Positions 44,855 to 54,208 of a stretch of 64,000 nucleotides of DNA are shown piece after piece. Numbering within the stretch: position 1 is the stretch's first letter; each line of letters starts with the position of its first letter. The notes under the pieces were generated by a model. That model worked only from the letters and a program-made list of their open reading frames with translations. It did no database searches and had not been told where the DNA came from. The translations under genes were made by a program, and so were the position numbers. Origin of the DNA: Mycobacterium scrofulaceum (GTDB taxonomy: Bacteria > Actinomycetota > Actinomycetes > Mycobacteriales > Mycobacteriaceae); assembly GCF_001667885.1 (NCBI RefSeq), contig NZ_LZJW01000177.1:1-64000 (forward strand). The letters run 5' to 3'.

Positions 44855-46585
44855 TTATTGCGCGGCTACCGGCCGCGGTTGCCGACCACGGACCAACTTG
44901 CCTGGACGGGCGTCGGTCGGCACGCCGTTCTCCGCGATCACTTCGCCGGCCACGATCGTCGCGACGTACCCATCGGCGGTCTGGTCCAGGCGGCGGCCCC
45001 CGGCCGGCAGATCGTAGGTGATGACCGGTTTGTGCAGGCGCAACGCGGCGTGGTCGATGACGTTGAGGTCGGCCTTGTAGCCGACGCCGATGCGCCCCCG
45101 GTCGCCCAGCCCGGCGATGCGGGCCGGCACCGAGGTGAGTTCGCGGACGGCCTCCGGCACGGTGAACCGCCCCGACTTGCGGTCGCGCGCCCAGTGCGTG
45201 AGGAAGTACGTCGAGTAGCTGGCGTCGCAGATCATTCCGTAGTGGGCGCCGCCGTCGCCGAGCCCGAGCACCACGTCGTCGCGGTGCAGCAGCTGGCCCA
45301 CGGTGTCCAGCGAATTGCCCTGCAGGTTGCTGGTCGCCACCAGCAGCATGGCGCGCCCGTCGTCGTCGAGCAGCCGGTCGTAGGCCTCCTCCATCGGGTT
45401 CACCCCCCGGGCCCGCGCCCGCGCCCCGATCGAGGTCGACGGGTCCGGCTCGTAGTCGGGGGTGTCGCCCAGCGGGTAGATCCAGTCCCACATCTGGGCC
45501 ACGTACAGGATCGGGTGCCCCTGGCCGGGCTTGTCGGCCAGGATCCGGGCGCGCACCTCCGGCTTGCGCATCTCGGCAACCCGCTCGGCCAGCGGCAGGT
45601 GGGCGATCTCGCGATAGCTCGGGTAGAGCACGAACGGGTTGGCCGACAGCTGCAGCCCGATGATCAGCCCGATCGGGCGCGGCAGCAGCTGGGCGGTGAT
45701 GTCACCGCCGGCCGCGTTGGCCTTCTCGATCATCGTGATGGCGTCCTCCCACGTCGGGTCGCCCGAGTTGGCCACCACCAGCGTGAAGGTCAGCGGCAGG
45801 CCGACGTCCTCGGCCACGTCGAACACCGTCTGCAGCACGTGCTCGTAGCCGCCGGCCGGGATATCCGGCACGAACTGCAGCAGGCCGCCGCCGCCGTCGA
45901 CCACGCCGCGGGCGATCTCCTCGATCTCCTCCCGGGCGGCGTCGTAACTCGGGATGGGCGAACCGCTTTCGGTCTTGTGGATGGTCAGCCGCGACGACGC
46001 GAACCCCAGCGCCCCCACCTCGACCGCCTCCTTGGCCAGCGCCCGCATCTTGGCGAGGTCCTCGGCGGTGGCCGGCTCGCGGTCGGCGCCGCGCTGGCCC
46101 ATCACGTAGACGCGCAGCGGTGAGTGCGGCAGGTACGCGGCGACGTCGATGTCCCGCTTGCCGGCGTCCAGCGCGTCCAGGTATTCGGGGAACGTCTCCC
46201 ACGTCCAGGGCAGGCCGTCGGTCATGACGACGCCGGGGATGTCCTCGACCCCGGCCATCACGTCGACCAGGACGTCGTGGTCTTCCTGGCGGCACGGCGC
46301 GAAGCCGACGCCGCAGTTGCCCATGACCACCGTGGTCACGCCGTGCGCCGACGACGGCGTCAGGCGTTCCGACCAGATGGACTGGCCGTCGTAGTGGGTG
46401 TGCAGATCGACGAAGCCCGGGGTGACCAGGAGGCCGGTGGCGTCGATCTCCCGGTCGGCGCGCTCGCCGTTGACCCGGCCGACGGCCGCGATAACGCCGT
46501 CGCGCACCGCGACGTCGCCGACGTACGGCTCACCACCGAGCCCGTCGACGATGGTGCCGTTGCGGATGATCAGGTCGTAGGTCAT
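44855..46585 (-). CDS. Amidohydrolase, N-acyl-D-amino-acid deacylase family
   Basis: Metal-dependent hydrolase of 576 residues. The amidohydrolase start (LIIRNGTIVDGLGGEPYVGDVAVRDGVI) leads to the metal motif VDLHTHYDGQ near 67, NCGVGF with the subfamily cysteine, later HKTESG, and the final DGGAHYG aspartate. The C-terminal strand region closes the beta-sandwich (GKLVRGRQPR). ATG at 46585 follows TAGATT by 6 bases, pointing to a leaderless message. Divergent from the DinB-like gene. Natural substrate unknown. Confidence 0.9.
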   Translation of the reverse strand: MTYDLIIRNGTIVDGLGGEPYVGDVAVRDGVIAAVGRVNGERADREIDATGLLVTPGFVDLHTHYDGQSIWSERLTPSSAHGVTTVVMGNCGVGFAPCRQEDHDVLVDVMAGVEDIPGVVMTDGLPWTWETFPEYLDALDAGKRDIDVAAYLPHSPLRVYVMGQRGADREPATAEDLAKMRALAKEAVEVGALGFASSRLTIHKTESGSPIPSYDAAREEIEEIARGVVDGGGGLLQFVPDIPAGGYEHVLQTVFDVAEDVGLPLTFTLVVANSGDPTWEDAITMIEKANAAGGDITAQLLPRPIGLIIGLQLSANPFVLYPSYREIAHLPLAERVAEMRKPEVRARILADKPGQGHPILYVAQMWDWIYPLGDTPDYEPDPSTSIGARARARGVNPMEEAYDRLLDDDGRAMLLVATSNLQGNSLDTVGQLLHRDDVVLGLGDGGAHYGMICDASYSTYFLTHWARDRKSGRFTVPEAVRELTSVPARIAGLGDRGRIGVGYKADLNVIDHAALRLHKPVITYDLPAGGRRLDQTADGYVATIVAGEVIAENGVPTDARPGKLVRGRQPRPVAAQ

Positions 46586-46639
46586 TCAAATAATCTACGA
46601 CCGCGCCCGCCGGTCGTGCCAGGATCTAGTGTCGCTGGT

Positions 46640-47164
46640 ATGGCCAACACCTCGAGCCCCGACGCCGCCGTCCAAGAACTGCTCCGCGACGCGTTCACCC
46701 GGTTGATCGAACACGTCGACGACATCGCCGACGGCCTGACCGATGCGGTCGCGCAGTACCGGGTGACCCCGAGCGCCAACAGCATCGCCTGGCTGATCTG
46801 GCACAGCGCGCGCGTCCAGGACATCCAGCTGGCCGACGTCGCCGGCGTCGAGCAGGTCTGGCTGCGCGACGGCTGGGTGGACCGGTTCGCCCTCGACCTG
46901 CCGCGCAACGACACCGGCTACGGGCACGGCCCCGAGCAGGTCGCCAAGGTCAAGGCGCCCGTGGATCTGCTGTCCGGCTACTACCACGCGGTGCACAAGC
47001 TCACGCTCGAATACATCGCCGGCGTGACCGCGGCCGAGCTGGAGCGGGTGGTCGACACCAACTGGGACCCGCCGGTGACGGCCAGCGCCCGGTTGGTGAG
47101 CATCATCGACGACTGCGCCCAACACCTCGGGCAGGCGGCCTACGTCCGCGGGATCGCGCCCTAA
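46640..47164 (+). CDS. DinB/DUF664-like protein, Rv0443
   Basis: Four-helix-bundle protein of 174 residues resembling DinB/mycothiol-dependent enzymes. SIAWLIWHSARVQD supplies the first metal histidine and DDCAQHLGQAAYVRG the C-terminal one. This fold often uses mycothiol or bacillithiol in S-transferase chemistry; that link is inferred. ATG at 46640 follows TAGTGT by 7 bases, a leaderless pattern. Equivalent to Rv0443. The membrane-protein gene begins 12 bases after its stop. Confidence 0.9.
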   Translation: MANTSSPDAAVQELLRDAFTRLIEHVDDIADGLTDAVAQYRVTPSANSIAWLIWHSARVQDIQLADVAGVEQVWLRDGWVDRFALDLPRNDTGYGHGPEQVAKVKAPVDLLSGYYHAVHKLTLEYIAGVTAAELERVVDTNWDPPVTASARLVSIIDDCAQHLGQAAYVRGIAP

Positions 47165-47176
47165 GGGTCTTCCGGC

Positions 47177-48046
47177 GTGCGAATCCTGGCCGCCGTCTTC
47201 AGGGCGGTGCTGTGGCTGGCAACCACCGTCGCGCTGGCCGTGGCGATCCCGGCGGCGTGGCTGCAGCTGAACGTGGTCAGCGAGGGCGGGTACGTGGCGC
47301 TGGCCCAGCGGGCCGCCGGCGACCCCGCGCTGCAGTCGGCCGCCGCCGACGAGCTGGCCAACCGCGCGATGGCGCTCATCGCGGAGCACAACGGCGGACG
47401 GCAGCCGGTCGAGGGCGCCGAGGTGCACCTGGCCGCCGTCGCGTTCACGGCCGGGCCGGCGTTTCCGGCCCTGTTCGCCCAGGCGAATCGGGCAGCGCAC
47501 CGCTGGTTGTTCACCGTCGACGGTGCCGGCGAGTCGTGGGCGATCGACGTGGCGCCGATGCTGAACGACGCCTCGATGCAGCGGATCCTGAGCCGGCACA
47601 ACGTGAAAGTGCCTGCGAGGCTGACGGTTCCGTTGACGGCGTCGCCGCCCTCGGCCCACGGTTCGCTGCGGCCGGGGCGGCTGAGCCCGCTCGCCACGTG
47701 GGGCCCGTGGGTGAGCGTCGGCGCGGTCGCCCTCAGCGTCGTCTGCGCCGTGCTGCTGCTGGCCACCGCGCGCCGCCGCGGGAAGGCGCTCACCAGCCTC
47801 GGGGTTTCCGCGCTGCTGGTCGGCGCCGCCGGCTGGGCGGCCATCGAGGTCGCCGGCCGCGACGTCGGCGACGCGCTGAACCGCACCACCGACGACATCC
47901 GCCGCATCGCCGAGGTGATGGTCGGCCACGCCGAGGCCGGCCTGCACGAATGGCTCAACCTGACGCTGCTCGTCGGCGTCGCGCTGGTGATCGGCGGCGT
48001 GGTCGTCGCGGCGTTGGGCAGCCTGCGCAGGAAACCGGCCGGCTAG
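47177..48046 (+). CDS. Membrane protein of unknown function
   Basis: Protein of 289 residues, GTG start at 47177. One N-terminal helix (about 8 to 28) is followed by an extracytoplasmic domain of about 140 residues and two or three C-terminal helices (about 175 to 200, 210 to 230, 255 to 280), ending in a basic RRKPAG. The large loop has no cysteines or obvious motif. It lies where M. tuberculosis has rskA-sigK. Convergent with the DipZ-like gene; both stops lie in one CTAG. No family recognised. Confidence 0.78.
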   Translation: MRILAAVFRAVLWLATTVALAVAIPAAWLQLNVVSEGGYVALAQRAAGDPALQSAAADELANRAMALIAEHNGGRQPVEGAEVHLAAVAFTAGPAFPALFAQANRAAHRWLFTVDGAGESWAIDVAPMLNDASMQRILSRHNVKVPARLTVPLTASPPSAHGSLRPGRLSPLATWGPWVSVGAVALSVVCAVLLLATARRRGKALTSLGVSALLVGAAGWAAIEVAGRDVGDALNRTTDDIRRIAEVMVGHAEAGLHEWLNLTLLVGVALVIGGVVVAALGSLRRKPAG

Positions 48047-49770
48047 CCGAAGGTGAACGAAAAGACTTGCAGCCCAGGGCTGACCCGCATGTCGAGTTGG
48101 TCGCTGCGCGCCGCCTCATCGGAAACGATCGGGTGCAGTGTGGGCGCCCCGCCGATCGCCGTGGTGGTCGTCTTGCCGTCCCGGGACACGGTGAGGGTGC
48201 CCGTGCCGCCGACGACGACGTAGACGTCCTTGGCGGTGTAGTTCAGCCGGATGGCGGCGTCGTCGCCGTCGGCGGTGGCGCCCTGCTCGTCCAGCTTCCA
48301 CCGGCCGCGCAACGCGAACTTGTCCCCGGGTAACGACGCCGGGTAGTCGAACGTCGCGGCGCCGGCCTTGTAATCGCCTGTGCCGCCGTAGTTTCCGGCC
48401 CGTGCGACGCCCAGATAGGTCTCGGGCGTGAGCCGGGTCTGGGGGGTGGTGTCGGGCGACTGCGTCGGCCCGGGCAGCTGGGTGCCGGGGTGGGCGTCCA
48501 CCAGCAGGTCGCGGATGAGCTTCTCGGTGCCGTCGTAATCGCCCTCGCCGAACTTCGTGTGCCGGACAACGCCGTTCGCGTCGATCAGGTATTCAGCCGG
48601 CCAATACAGGTTCGAGAAGTTGTTCCACGTCGTGTAGTCGTTGTCCAACGCGACGGGGTAGCTGATGTGCAGTGCGGCGGCCCCGCTGGCGACGTTGGCG
48701 GGGACCCGTTCGAAGGCGTATTCGGGCGTGTGGACCCCGATGACGACCAACCCGGCATCGTGATACCTGCCGTACCAATCGGTTACGTGCGCGATGGCCC
48801 GTTGGCAGTTGATGCACGAGTAGGCCCAGAAGTCGATCAGGACCACCTTGCCCCGCACCGCGGCCCGGTCGAGTGGTTTGCCATCCGCGGTGTTGAGCCA
48901 CCCGGCGATTCCGGCTATGGCGGGGGCCGGGCCGCACTGCTGCAACTGGGTGGCACCGTCCATGCAGTCGGTGAGCGCGCCTTTGACGCTGGCCCCGTCC
49001 GGGCCCAGCTGCAGGCCGCTGGCCCCCGGTGGCGCCGCCGGTGCGGGGTTGAGCGTGCGTTGGATGTCGTCGGCGCCGATCTTGTTCTGCATCGCCGTCG
49101 TGTAGTCGGGGATGGCGCGCTGCAACATCGCCGGCAGGTTGAAGACCAGCGCCACCGCCAGCACGACCATCATGATCCCGCCGGCGATCTGAATCGCGCG
49201 CTGACGGCGGCGGAACGCCGCGACGCGTTCGGCGACGCGCCGCCCGGCCAGCGCGAAAACAAGCAGCGGCAACGCATTGCCCAGGGCGAACGTACCGGTC
49301 AACACCAGCGCGCCCGGCCCGATCGACTGCGTGCCACCGGCAACCACGATCGCGGCGAGCACCGGTCCTGCGCACGGCACGTACAGCGCGCCCAGCGTCA
49401 GGCCGAGTCCGAAACCGTCTGCGTTGGCGCCGATTTGACGCTGCGGCAGGTAGGCGAACGGCCGCTCGATCAGGTGCTGCAGCGGCGGGAAGATCAACCC
49501 GAGGCCGATCAGGACCAACAACACCAGGGCCGTCCACCGGATCGCGTCCTGCGGCAGGTGCAGTGCCGTCAGCAACGCGGAGCCGATCAGCGTCGCCACG
49601 GAGAAGCTGCACACCAGGCCGGCGATCACCAGATAGGGCCGCGCCGCGGAACCGATGCCCCGGGAGCTGCTCGCACCGGACAGCAGGATCACCGGAAGCA
49701 CCGGCAGGATGCACGGCGAGATGCCGGTGATGAGGCCGCCGAGGAATCCGACGAGCGCGATGGTGTGCAT
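48043..49770 (-). CDS. DipZ-like CcdA/thioredoxin fusion
   Basis: Membrane thiol-redox protein of 575 residues. The CcdA part (about 1 to 240) has paired cysteine motifs GISPCILP and VPCAGP that carry electrons across the membrane. An extracytoplasmic thioredoxin-like domain has SCINCQ, and a C-terminal beta domain resembling a carbohydrate-binding module completes the DipZ plan. ATG at 49770 is chosen; an in-frame GTG lies 12 bases up. Divergent from the TetR-mmpS-mmpL genes. It may keep exported thiols reduced; the targets are not known. Confidence 0.9.
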   Translation of the reverse strand: MHTIALVGFLGGLITGISPCILPVLPVILLSGASSSRGIGSAARPYLVIAGLVCSFSVATLIGSALLTALHLPQDAIRWTALVLLVLIGLGLIFPPLQHLIERPFAYLPQRQIGANADGFGLGLTLGALYVPCAGPVLAAIVVAGGTQSIGPGALVLTGTFALGNALPLLVFALAGRRVAERVAAFRRRQRAIQIAGGIMMVVLAVALVFNLPAMLQRAIPDYTTAMQNKIGADDIQRTLNPAPAAPPGASGLQLGPDGASVKGALTDCMDGATQLQQCGPAPAIAGIAGWLNTADGKPLDRAAVRGKVVLIDFWAYSCINCQRAIAHVTDWYGRYHDAGLVVIGVHTPEYAFERVPANVASGAAALHISYPVALDNDYTTWNNFSNLYWPAEYLIDANGVVRHTKFGEGDYDGTEKLIRDLLVDAHPGTQLPGPTQSPDTTPQTRLTPETYLGVARAGNYGGTGDYKAGAATFDYPASLPGDKFALRGRWKLDEQGATADGDDAAIRLNYTAKDVYVVVGGTGTLTVSRDGKTTTTAIGGAPTLHPIVSDEAARSDQLDMRVSPGLQVFSFTFG

Positions 49771-49816
49771 AGCTACATACACCTTTACCTGCCCGAGATG
49801 GTTCAGGTGACCTGGC

Positions 49817-49862
49817 ACAAATCACGTTCCGTGCGTTATACAAATCACACAATGTGCGTTAC
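49817..49862. promoter_or_regulatory. Tandem 23-base operator upstream of the TetR-MmpS-MmpL genes
   Basis: Two adjacent copies of ACAAATCAC-N5-GTGCGTTA, with a period of exactly 23 bases. Each copy is itself an imperfect dyad (AAnnCAC-N5-GTGnnTT). The second copy ends on the putative -10 TACGCT of the TetR gene, so binding would block it. Confidence 0.75.
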
Positions 49863-49871
49863 GCTCCATCG

Positions 49872-50540
49872 GTGGCGCAGTTAACCTTCCAACGCGCCCG
49901 CACCGAGGAGAAGAAGCGCCAACGTGCGGAGGCGCTCGTGGAAGCCGCGCGTTCGCTGGCGCTCGAGACCGGCGTCGCCTCGGTCACGTTGACCGCCGTC
50001 GCCAGCCGGGCCGGCATTCACTACTCCGCCGTCCGTCGCTACTTCACCTCGCACAAGGAAGTGCTGCTGCACCTGTCCGCCGAGGGCTGGGTGCGCTGGT
50101 CCAACACGGTGTCGGAAAAGCTGGCCGAACCCGGCCCGAAGTCGCCGTCGCAAATCGCCGAGACGCTGGCCAATGCCCTGGCCGAGGACCCGCTGTTCTG
50201 CGACCTGCTGGCCAACCTGCACCTGCACCTCGAACACGAGGTGGACGCCGAGCGCGTGATCGAGGTCAAGCGGATCAGCACCGCGGCCACGCTCTCGCTC
50301 GCCGACTCGATCGAGACGGCGCTGCCCGAGCTCGGGCGGTCGGGGTCGCTCGACATCCTGCTGGCTGCGTACTCGCTGGCCGCGACGCTATGGCAGGTCG
50401 CCAACCCGCCCGAACGGCTCACCGACGCGTATGCCGAGGAGCCCGAAGTCGTTCCCCCCGAGTGGAACCTGGACTTCACCTTCGCCCTGACTCGCTTGCT
50501 GACCGCCACGTGCGTGGGGCTCATCTCGGGATCGCAATGA
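49872..50540 (+). CDS. TetR-family regulator of mmpS-mmpL
   Basis: Protein of 222 residues, resembling Rv0452 in place. The helix-turn-helix region reads VTLTAVASRAGIHYSAVRRYFTSHKEVLL after a basic start (RARTEEKKRQRAEALVEAARSLALETG). GTG at 49872 is preferred because TACGCT lies 6 bases before it; the longer GTG at 49854 would lie inside the operator. The mmpS gene starts 72 bases after its stop, so this regulator probably leads the export operon and represses it through the tandem sites. Confidence 0.9.
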   Translation: MAQLTFQRARTEEKKRQRAEALVEAARSLALETGVASVTLTAVASRAGIHYSAVRRYFTSHKEVLLHLSAEGWVRWSNTVSEKLAEPGPKSPSQIAETLANALAEDPLFCDLLANLHLHLEHEVDAERVIEVKRISTAATLSLADSIETALPELGRSGSLDILLAAYSLAATLWQVANPPERLTDAYAEEPEVVPPEWNLDFTFALTRLLTATCVGLISGSQ

Positions 50541-50612
50541 ACGCGGAGAGGAGGCCGGGGGGCTGTGGCTTGGCGAACTGCGACCGGTGAACGGGAAGGA
50601 CTTGGAGCGCCC

Positions 50613-51161
50613 ATGACGACGACTGAGCCAAGGACGGAGCCGCTGCGCAAGCAGGGCTCCGGCGGCGGGGAGGGCAACATGGTCGCTCCGCAGCGCCCCA
50701 AGAAGAAGGGGCTGTTCGCTCGTTATTGGTTGGTGCTCACGATCGCAGCCGTCGTCGCGCTGTCGGGATTCGTCGTATACCGATTGCACGGCGTCTTCGG
50801 CGTTCACAAGGGTTCGTTCGGCGGTGGCACCTCGGGCGAGGTCCTCGACGAGTTCAACGCCAAGACGATCACGCTCCAGGTCTGGGGCTCGCCGGGCAGC
50901 ACGGCAACCATCAACTACCTCGACGAAAACTCCCATCCGCAGCAGGCCCTCAACGTGCCCTTGCCCTGGAGCAAAGTATTGAGTTCAACGAAGCCGGGCA
51001 TCCCGGCAAACCTGATCGCGCAAGGAGACGGCAGCTGGATCGCCTGCCAGTTCGTCGTCAACAACCACGATGGGCACGGTGACGTGATCAAGGCTCCGAA
51101 CCGTTCGGACTCCAACGAAACCGTCAACCCCTTCGTCTACTGCCTGGACAAGTCCGCATGA
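50613..51161 (+). CDS. MmpS-family membrane accessory protein
   Basis: Small RND-accessory lipid/siderophore transport protein of 182 residues. An unusually long N-terminal tail (about 40 residues, rich in Thr, Pro, Lys) precedes one membrane helix (about 44 to 65, LVLTIAAVVALSGFVVYRLHG). The periplasmic beta domain shows the family motifs TLQVWGSPGSTATINYLDENS, VPLPWS and IACQFVVN, ending NPFVYCLDKSA with a conserved Cys pair. GGAG lies 8 bases before the ATG. Coupled to mmpL by ATGA. The position suggests MmpS4, but the tail differs from the 140-residue MmpS4. Confidence 0.92.
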   Translation: MTTTEPRTEPLRKQGSGGGEGNMVAPQRPKKKGLFARYWLVLTIAAVVALSGFVVYRLHGVFGVHKGSFGGGTSGEVLDEFNAKTITLQVWGSPGSTATINYLDENSHPQQALNVPLPWSKVLSSTKPGIPANLIAQGDGSWIACQFVVNNHDGHGDVIKAPNRSDSNETVNPFVYCLDKSA

Positions 51162-54088
51162 GCGAGCCAGGCGCGGCTCCGCCGCGCGTCGATCAGCCGC
51201 TGATCCCGCCGTTCCTGCCGCGGATGATCCACCGGCTGGCCCTGCCGATCGTCCTGATCTGGTTGGGCATCGTGTTCGTCACCAACACCGTGGCCCCCCA
51301 GCTGGAGGTCGTCGCCAAAACCCACTCGGTGTCGATGAGTCCGACCGACGCCGCGTCCTTTCAGTCGATGATGAAGGTCGGATCGACGTTCAAAGAGTTC
51401 AACTCCGACAACTCGGCCATGATCTTGCTGGAAGGCGACAAGCCACTCGGGGCCGAAGCGCACCGCTACTACGACGAGATCGTCAGGCGCGTCGAGCAGG
51501 ACAAGAAGCACGTTCAGCACGTGCAGGATTTCTGGAGTGATCCGCTGACAGCGGCGGGTTCCCAGAGCCACGATCAAAAGGCCGCGTACGTCCAGGTCTA
51601 CCTCGCCGGGAACATGGGCGGCGGGCTGGCGAACGAGTCTGCCCTGGCCGTCCGCAAGATCGTGGACTCGGTGCCCGCGCCGCCGGGAATCAAGGCGTAC
51701 GTCACCGGCGCGGGTCCGCTGTTCGCCGATCAGTCCCATGCGGGCGAGAAGGGCGTCATGGTCGTCACGCTCATCACGTTCTTGGTGATCGTGGTGATGC
51801 TGCTGTTCGTCTACCGCTCGGTCATCACGATGCTGATCATGCTGGCGATGGTCTTCATCGAGTTGGCGGCGGCCCGTGGTGTGGTTGCGACGCTCGGAAA
51901 CTACGGGATCATGGGGCTCTCGACGTTCGCCAACAACATGCTGGTGCTGATGGCGATCGCCGCCGGGACGGATTATGCGATCTTCGTGGTCGGGCGCTAC
52001 CACGAGGCCCGCGGTATTGGCGAGACGCGTGAGCAAGCGTTCTACACGATGTTCCACAGCACGGCCCACGTGGTGCTGGGGTCTGGGCTGACCATCGCCG
52101 GCGCGATGTACTGCCTGAGCTTCTGCCGGTTGCCGTATTTCTCCTCCCTCGGCATACCGTGCGCGGTCGGCATGCTGGTCGCGGTGTTGGCGGCTTTGAC
52201 GCTGGGTCCGGCGGTGCTGACGGTGGCTTCGTTCTTCAAGCTCATGGATCCGAAGCGCACGCTGGCGACCCGGGGCTGGCGCCGCATCGGCACCGCGATC
52301 GTCCGCTGGCCCGCACCGGTTCTCGCGGTGACCATCGGGGTCGCACTGGTTGGTCTGCTGGCCCTGCCCGGTTACAAGACGGACTACGACAACCGCCACT
52401 TCCTGCCGGCGGACACCCCGGCCAACGTCGGGTACGCCGCCGCGGACCGGCATTTCGACCAGGCGCGGCTCAATCCCGAGTTGTTGATGATCGAAACCGA
52501 CCACGACTTGCGCAACCCGGCCGACTTCCTGGTCCTGGACAAGGTCGCCAAGGCGGTCTTCCACATCCCCGGCATCGGGCGGGTGCAGACCATCACCCGG
52601 CCGTTGGGCACGCCGCTCGACCACAGCACCCTAGGTTTTCAGATGAGCGCACAAGCCGCGGGGCGGATCCAGACCCAGCACTATCAGGACGAGCAGGCGG
52701 CAAACCTGCTCAAGCAGGCCGACGAGCTGCGCAAGACCATGGCCACCCTGCATGAGCAGATGCAGGTCACCCAGGACCTCAGCAACACGACGCACGAAAC
52801 CACCAGGCTGACCAAGGAAACCGTGAAGATCACCGAGGCGTTGCGCGACGACATCGCCAACTTCGACGACTTCTTACGGCCGATCCGCAGCTTCTTCTAT
52901 TGGGAGAGGCACTGCTACGACATTCCGGTCTGCTGGGCGCTGCGGTCGGTGTTCAACGCGCTCGACGGCATCGACCAGGTGGCGCAGAACATCGTGGAAC
53001 TCAGCGCGAACCTGGACAAGCTGGATCAGATCCAGCCGAAGCTGGTGGCGCTGATACCGCCGCAGATCGAAAGCCAGCAGCGCAACCTTGACACCATCAT
53101 GTCGAACTACGCGACCACGATGGGTCTCAACGAACAGGCGAAAGCGCAGTCCGACAACGCCACCGCCCAGGGCGATGCCTTCGACAAAGCAAAGAATGAC
53201 GACACGTTCTACCTTCCGCCCGAGGCGTTCAAGAGCCCGGACTTCGCGCGGGGTCTGAAGAACTTCATCTCGCCGGACGGGCACGCGGTCCGGTTGATCA
53301 TCTCCCATGAAGGCGACCCGGCGAGCCCCGAAGGCATCAGCCACATCGAACCGATCAAGCAGGCCGTGCACGAGGCGATCAAGGGCACGCCGTGGGAGGG
53401 CTCCAAGGTCTACCTCGGCGGTACCGCCGCGACGTATAAGGACATGCACGACGGCTCCAACATCGACCTGCTGATCGCCGGAATCGCCGCGGCCACACTG
53501 ATTTTCATCATCATGCTGGTGATCACCCGAAGCGTCGTGGCGGCCTTCGTGATCGTCGGCACGGTGTTGCTGTCACTGGGCGCCTCATTCGGACTCTCCG
53601 TGCTCCTGTGGCAGTACATCCTGGGCATGAAGTTGCACTGGATGGTGCTGGCGATGGCCATCATCCTGCTGCTGGCGGTGGGCTCCGACTACAACCTGCT
53701 GTTGATTTCGCGGTTCAAGGAGGAGATCTACGCCGGGCTCAGGACGGGGACGATCCGCGCGATGGCCGGTTCGGGCTCGGTGGTGACGTCCGCGGGTCTG
53801 GTGTTCGCCGCGACCATGGCGACGTTCATGTTCAGCCCGCTGTTGGTGATGGCCCAGGTGGGTACGACGATCGCGCTGGGTCTGCTGTTCGACACCCTGA
53901 TTGTGCGGTCGTTCATGACGCCGTCGCTGGCCACCTTGCTCGGGCGCTGGTTCTGGTGGCCGCAGCACGTGCGGCCACGGCCGGCGAGCACCATGCTGCG
54001 GCCGTACGGACCGCGTCCCGCCGTGCGCGAGTTGCTCCTCAAGAACGTCGAGGAACACCCGGCGGGCGGTGTGGTGCAGCCGCGCTGA
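51158..54088 (+). CDS. MmpL-family RND transporter
   Basis: Transporter of 976 residues with 12 predicted membrane helices and two periplasmic domains. The proton-relay pairs Asp272-Tyr273 (GTDYAIF) and Asp844-Tyr845 (GSDYNLL) are intact. The second periplasmic loop carries a long coiled-coil insertion (about 490 to 670) including Cys586 and Cys592, typical of the MmpL4/MmpL5 siderophore-export cluster. Start by ATGA overlap with mmpS. Together with Rv0455c at 54209 this suggests mycobactin export; glycopeptidolipid or other lipid export is an alternative. Confidence 0.94.
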   Translation: MSEPGAAPPRVDQPLIPPFLPRMIHRLALPIVLIWLGIVFVTNTVAPQLEVVAKTHSVSMSPTDAASFQSMMKVGSTFKEFNSDNSAMILLEGDKPLGAEAHRYYDEIVRRVEQDKKHVQHVQDFWSDPLTAAGSQSHDQKAAYVQVYLAGNMGGGLANESALAVRKIVDSVPAPPGIKAYVTGAGPLFADQSHAGEKGVMVVTLITFLVIVVMLLFVYRSVITMLIMLAMVFIELAAARGVVATLGNYGIMGLSTFANNMLVLMAIAAGTDYAIFVVGRYHEARGIGETREQAFYTMFHSTAHVVLGSGLTIAGAMYCLSFCRLPYFSSLGIPCAVGMLVAVLAALTLGPAVLTVASFFKLMDPKRTLATRGWRRIGTAIVRWPAPVLAVTIGVALVGLLALPGYKTDYDNRHFLPADTPANVGYAAADRHFDQARLNPELLMIETDHDLRNPADFLVLDKVAKAVFHIPGIGRVQTITRPLGTPLDHSTLGFQMSAQAAGRIQTQHYQDEQAANLLKQADELRKTMATLHEQMQVTQDLSNTTHETTRLTKETVKITEALRDDIANFDDFLRPIRSFFYWERHCYDIPVCWALRSVFNALDGIDQVAQNIVELSANLDKLDQIQPKLVALIPPQIESQQRNLDTIMSNYATTMGLNEQAKAQSDNATAQGDAFDKAKNDDTFYLPPEAFKSPDFARGLKNFISPDGHAVRLIISHEGDPASPEGISHIEPIKQAVHEAIKGTPWEGSKVYLGGTAATYKDMHDGSNIDLLIAGIAAATLIFIIMLVITRSVVAAFVIVGTVLLSLGASFGLSVLLWQYILGMKLHWMVLAMAIILLLAVGSDYNLLLISRFKEEIYAGLRTGTIRAMAGSGSVVTSAGLVFAATMATFMFSPLLVMAQVGTTIALGLLFDTLIVRSFMTPSLATLLGRWFWWPQHVRPRPASTMLRPYGPRPAVRELLLKNVEEHPAGGVVQPR

Positions 54089-54161
54089 TCCCGCGAGGCC
54101 GCCTGCGGCGGGGCGGCCAACACGGGTCGGTTACCGGCGCTACCGAGACCGCTTGCGGGCC

Positions 54162-54202
54162 AAAAAAATCCGCGCGTCCCATTCGGACGCGCGGACTTTT
54201 TA
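54162..54202. terminator. Bidirectional rho-independent terminator
   Basis: Seven A, stem TCCGCGCGTCC with loop CATTC and partner GGACGCGCGGA, then CTTTTT. The 11-base perfect stem with A and T tracts on each side can serve the mmpL gene on one strand and the Rv0455c-like gene on the other. Confidence 0.92.
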
Positions 54203-54208
54203 GAGGCG

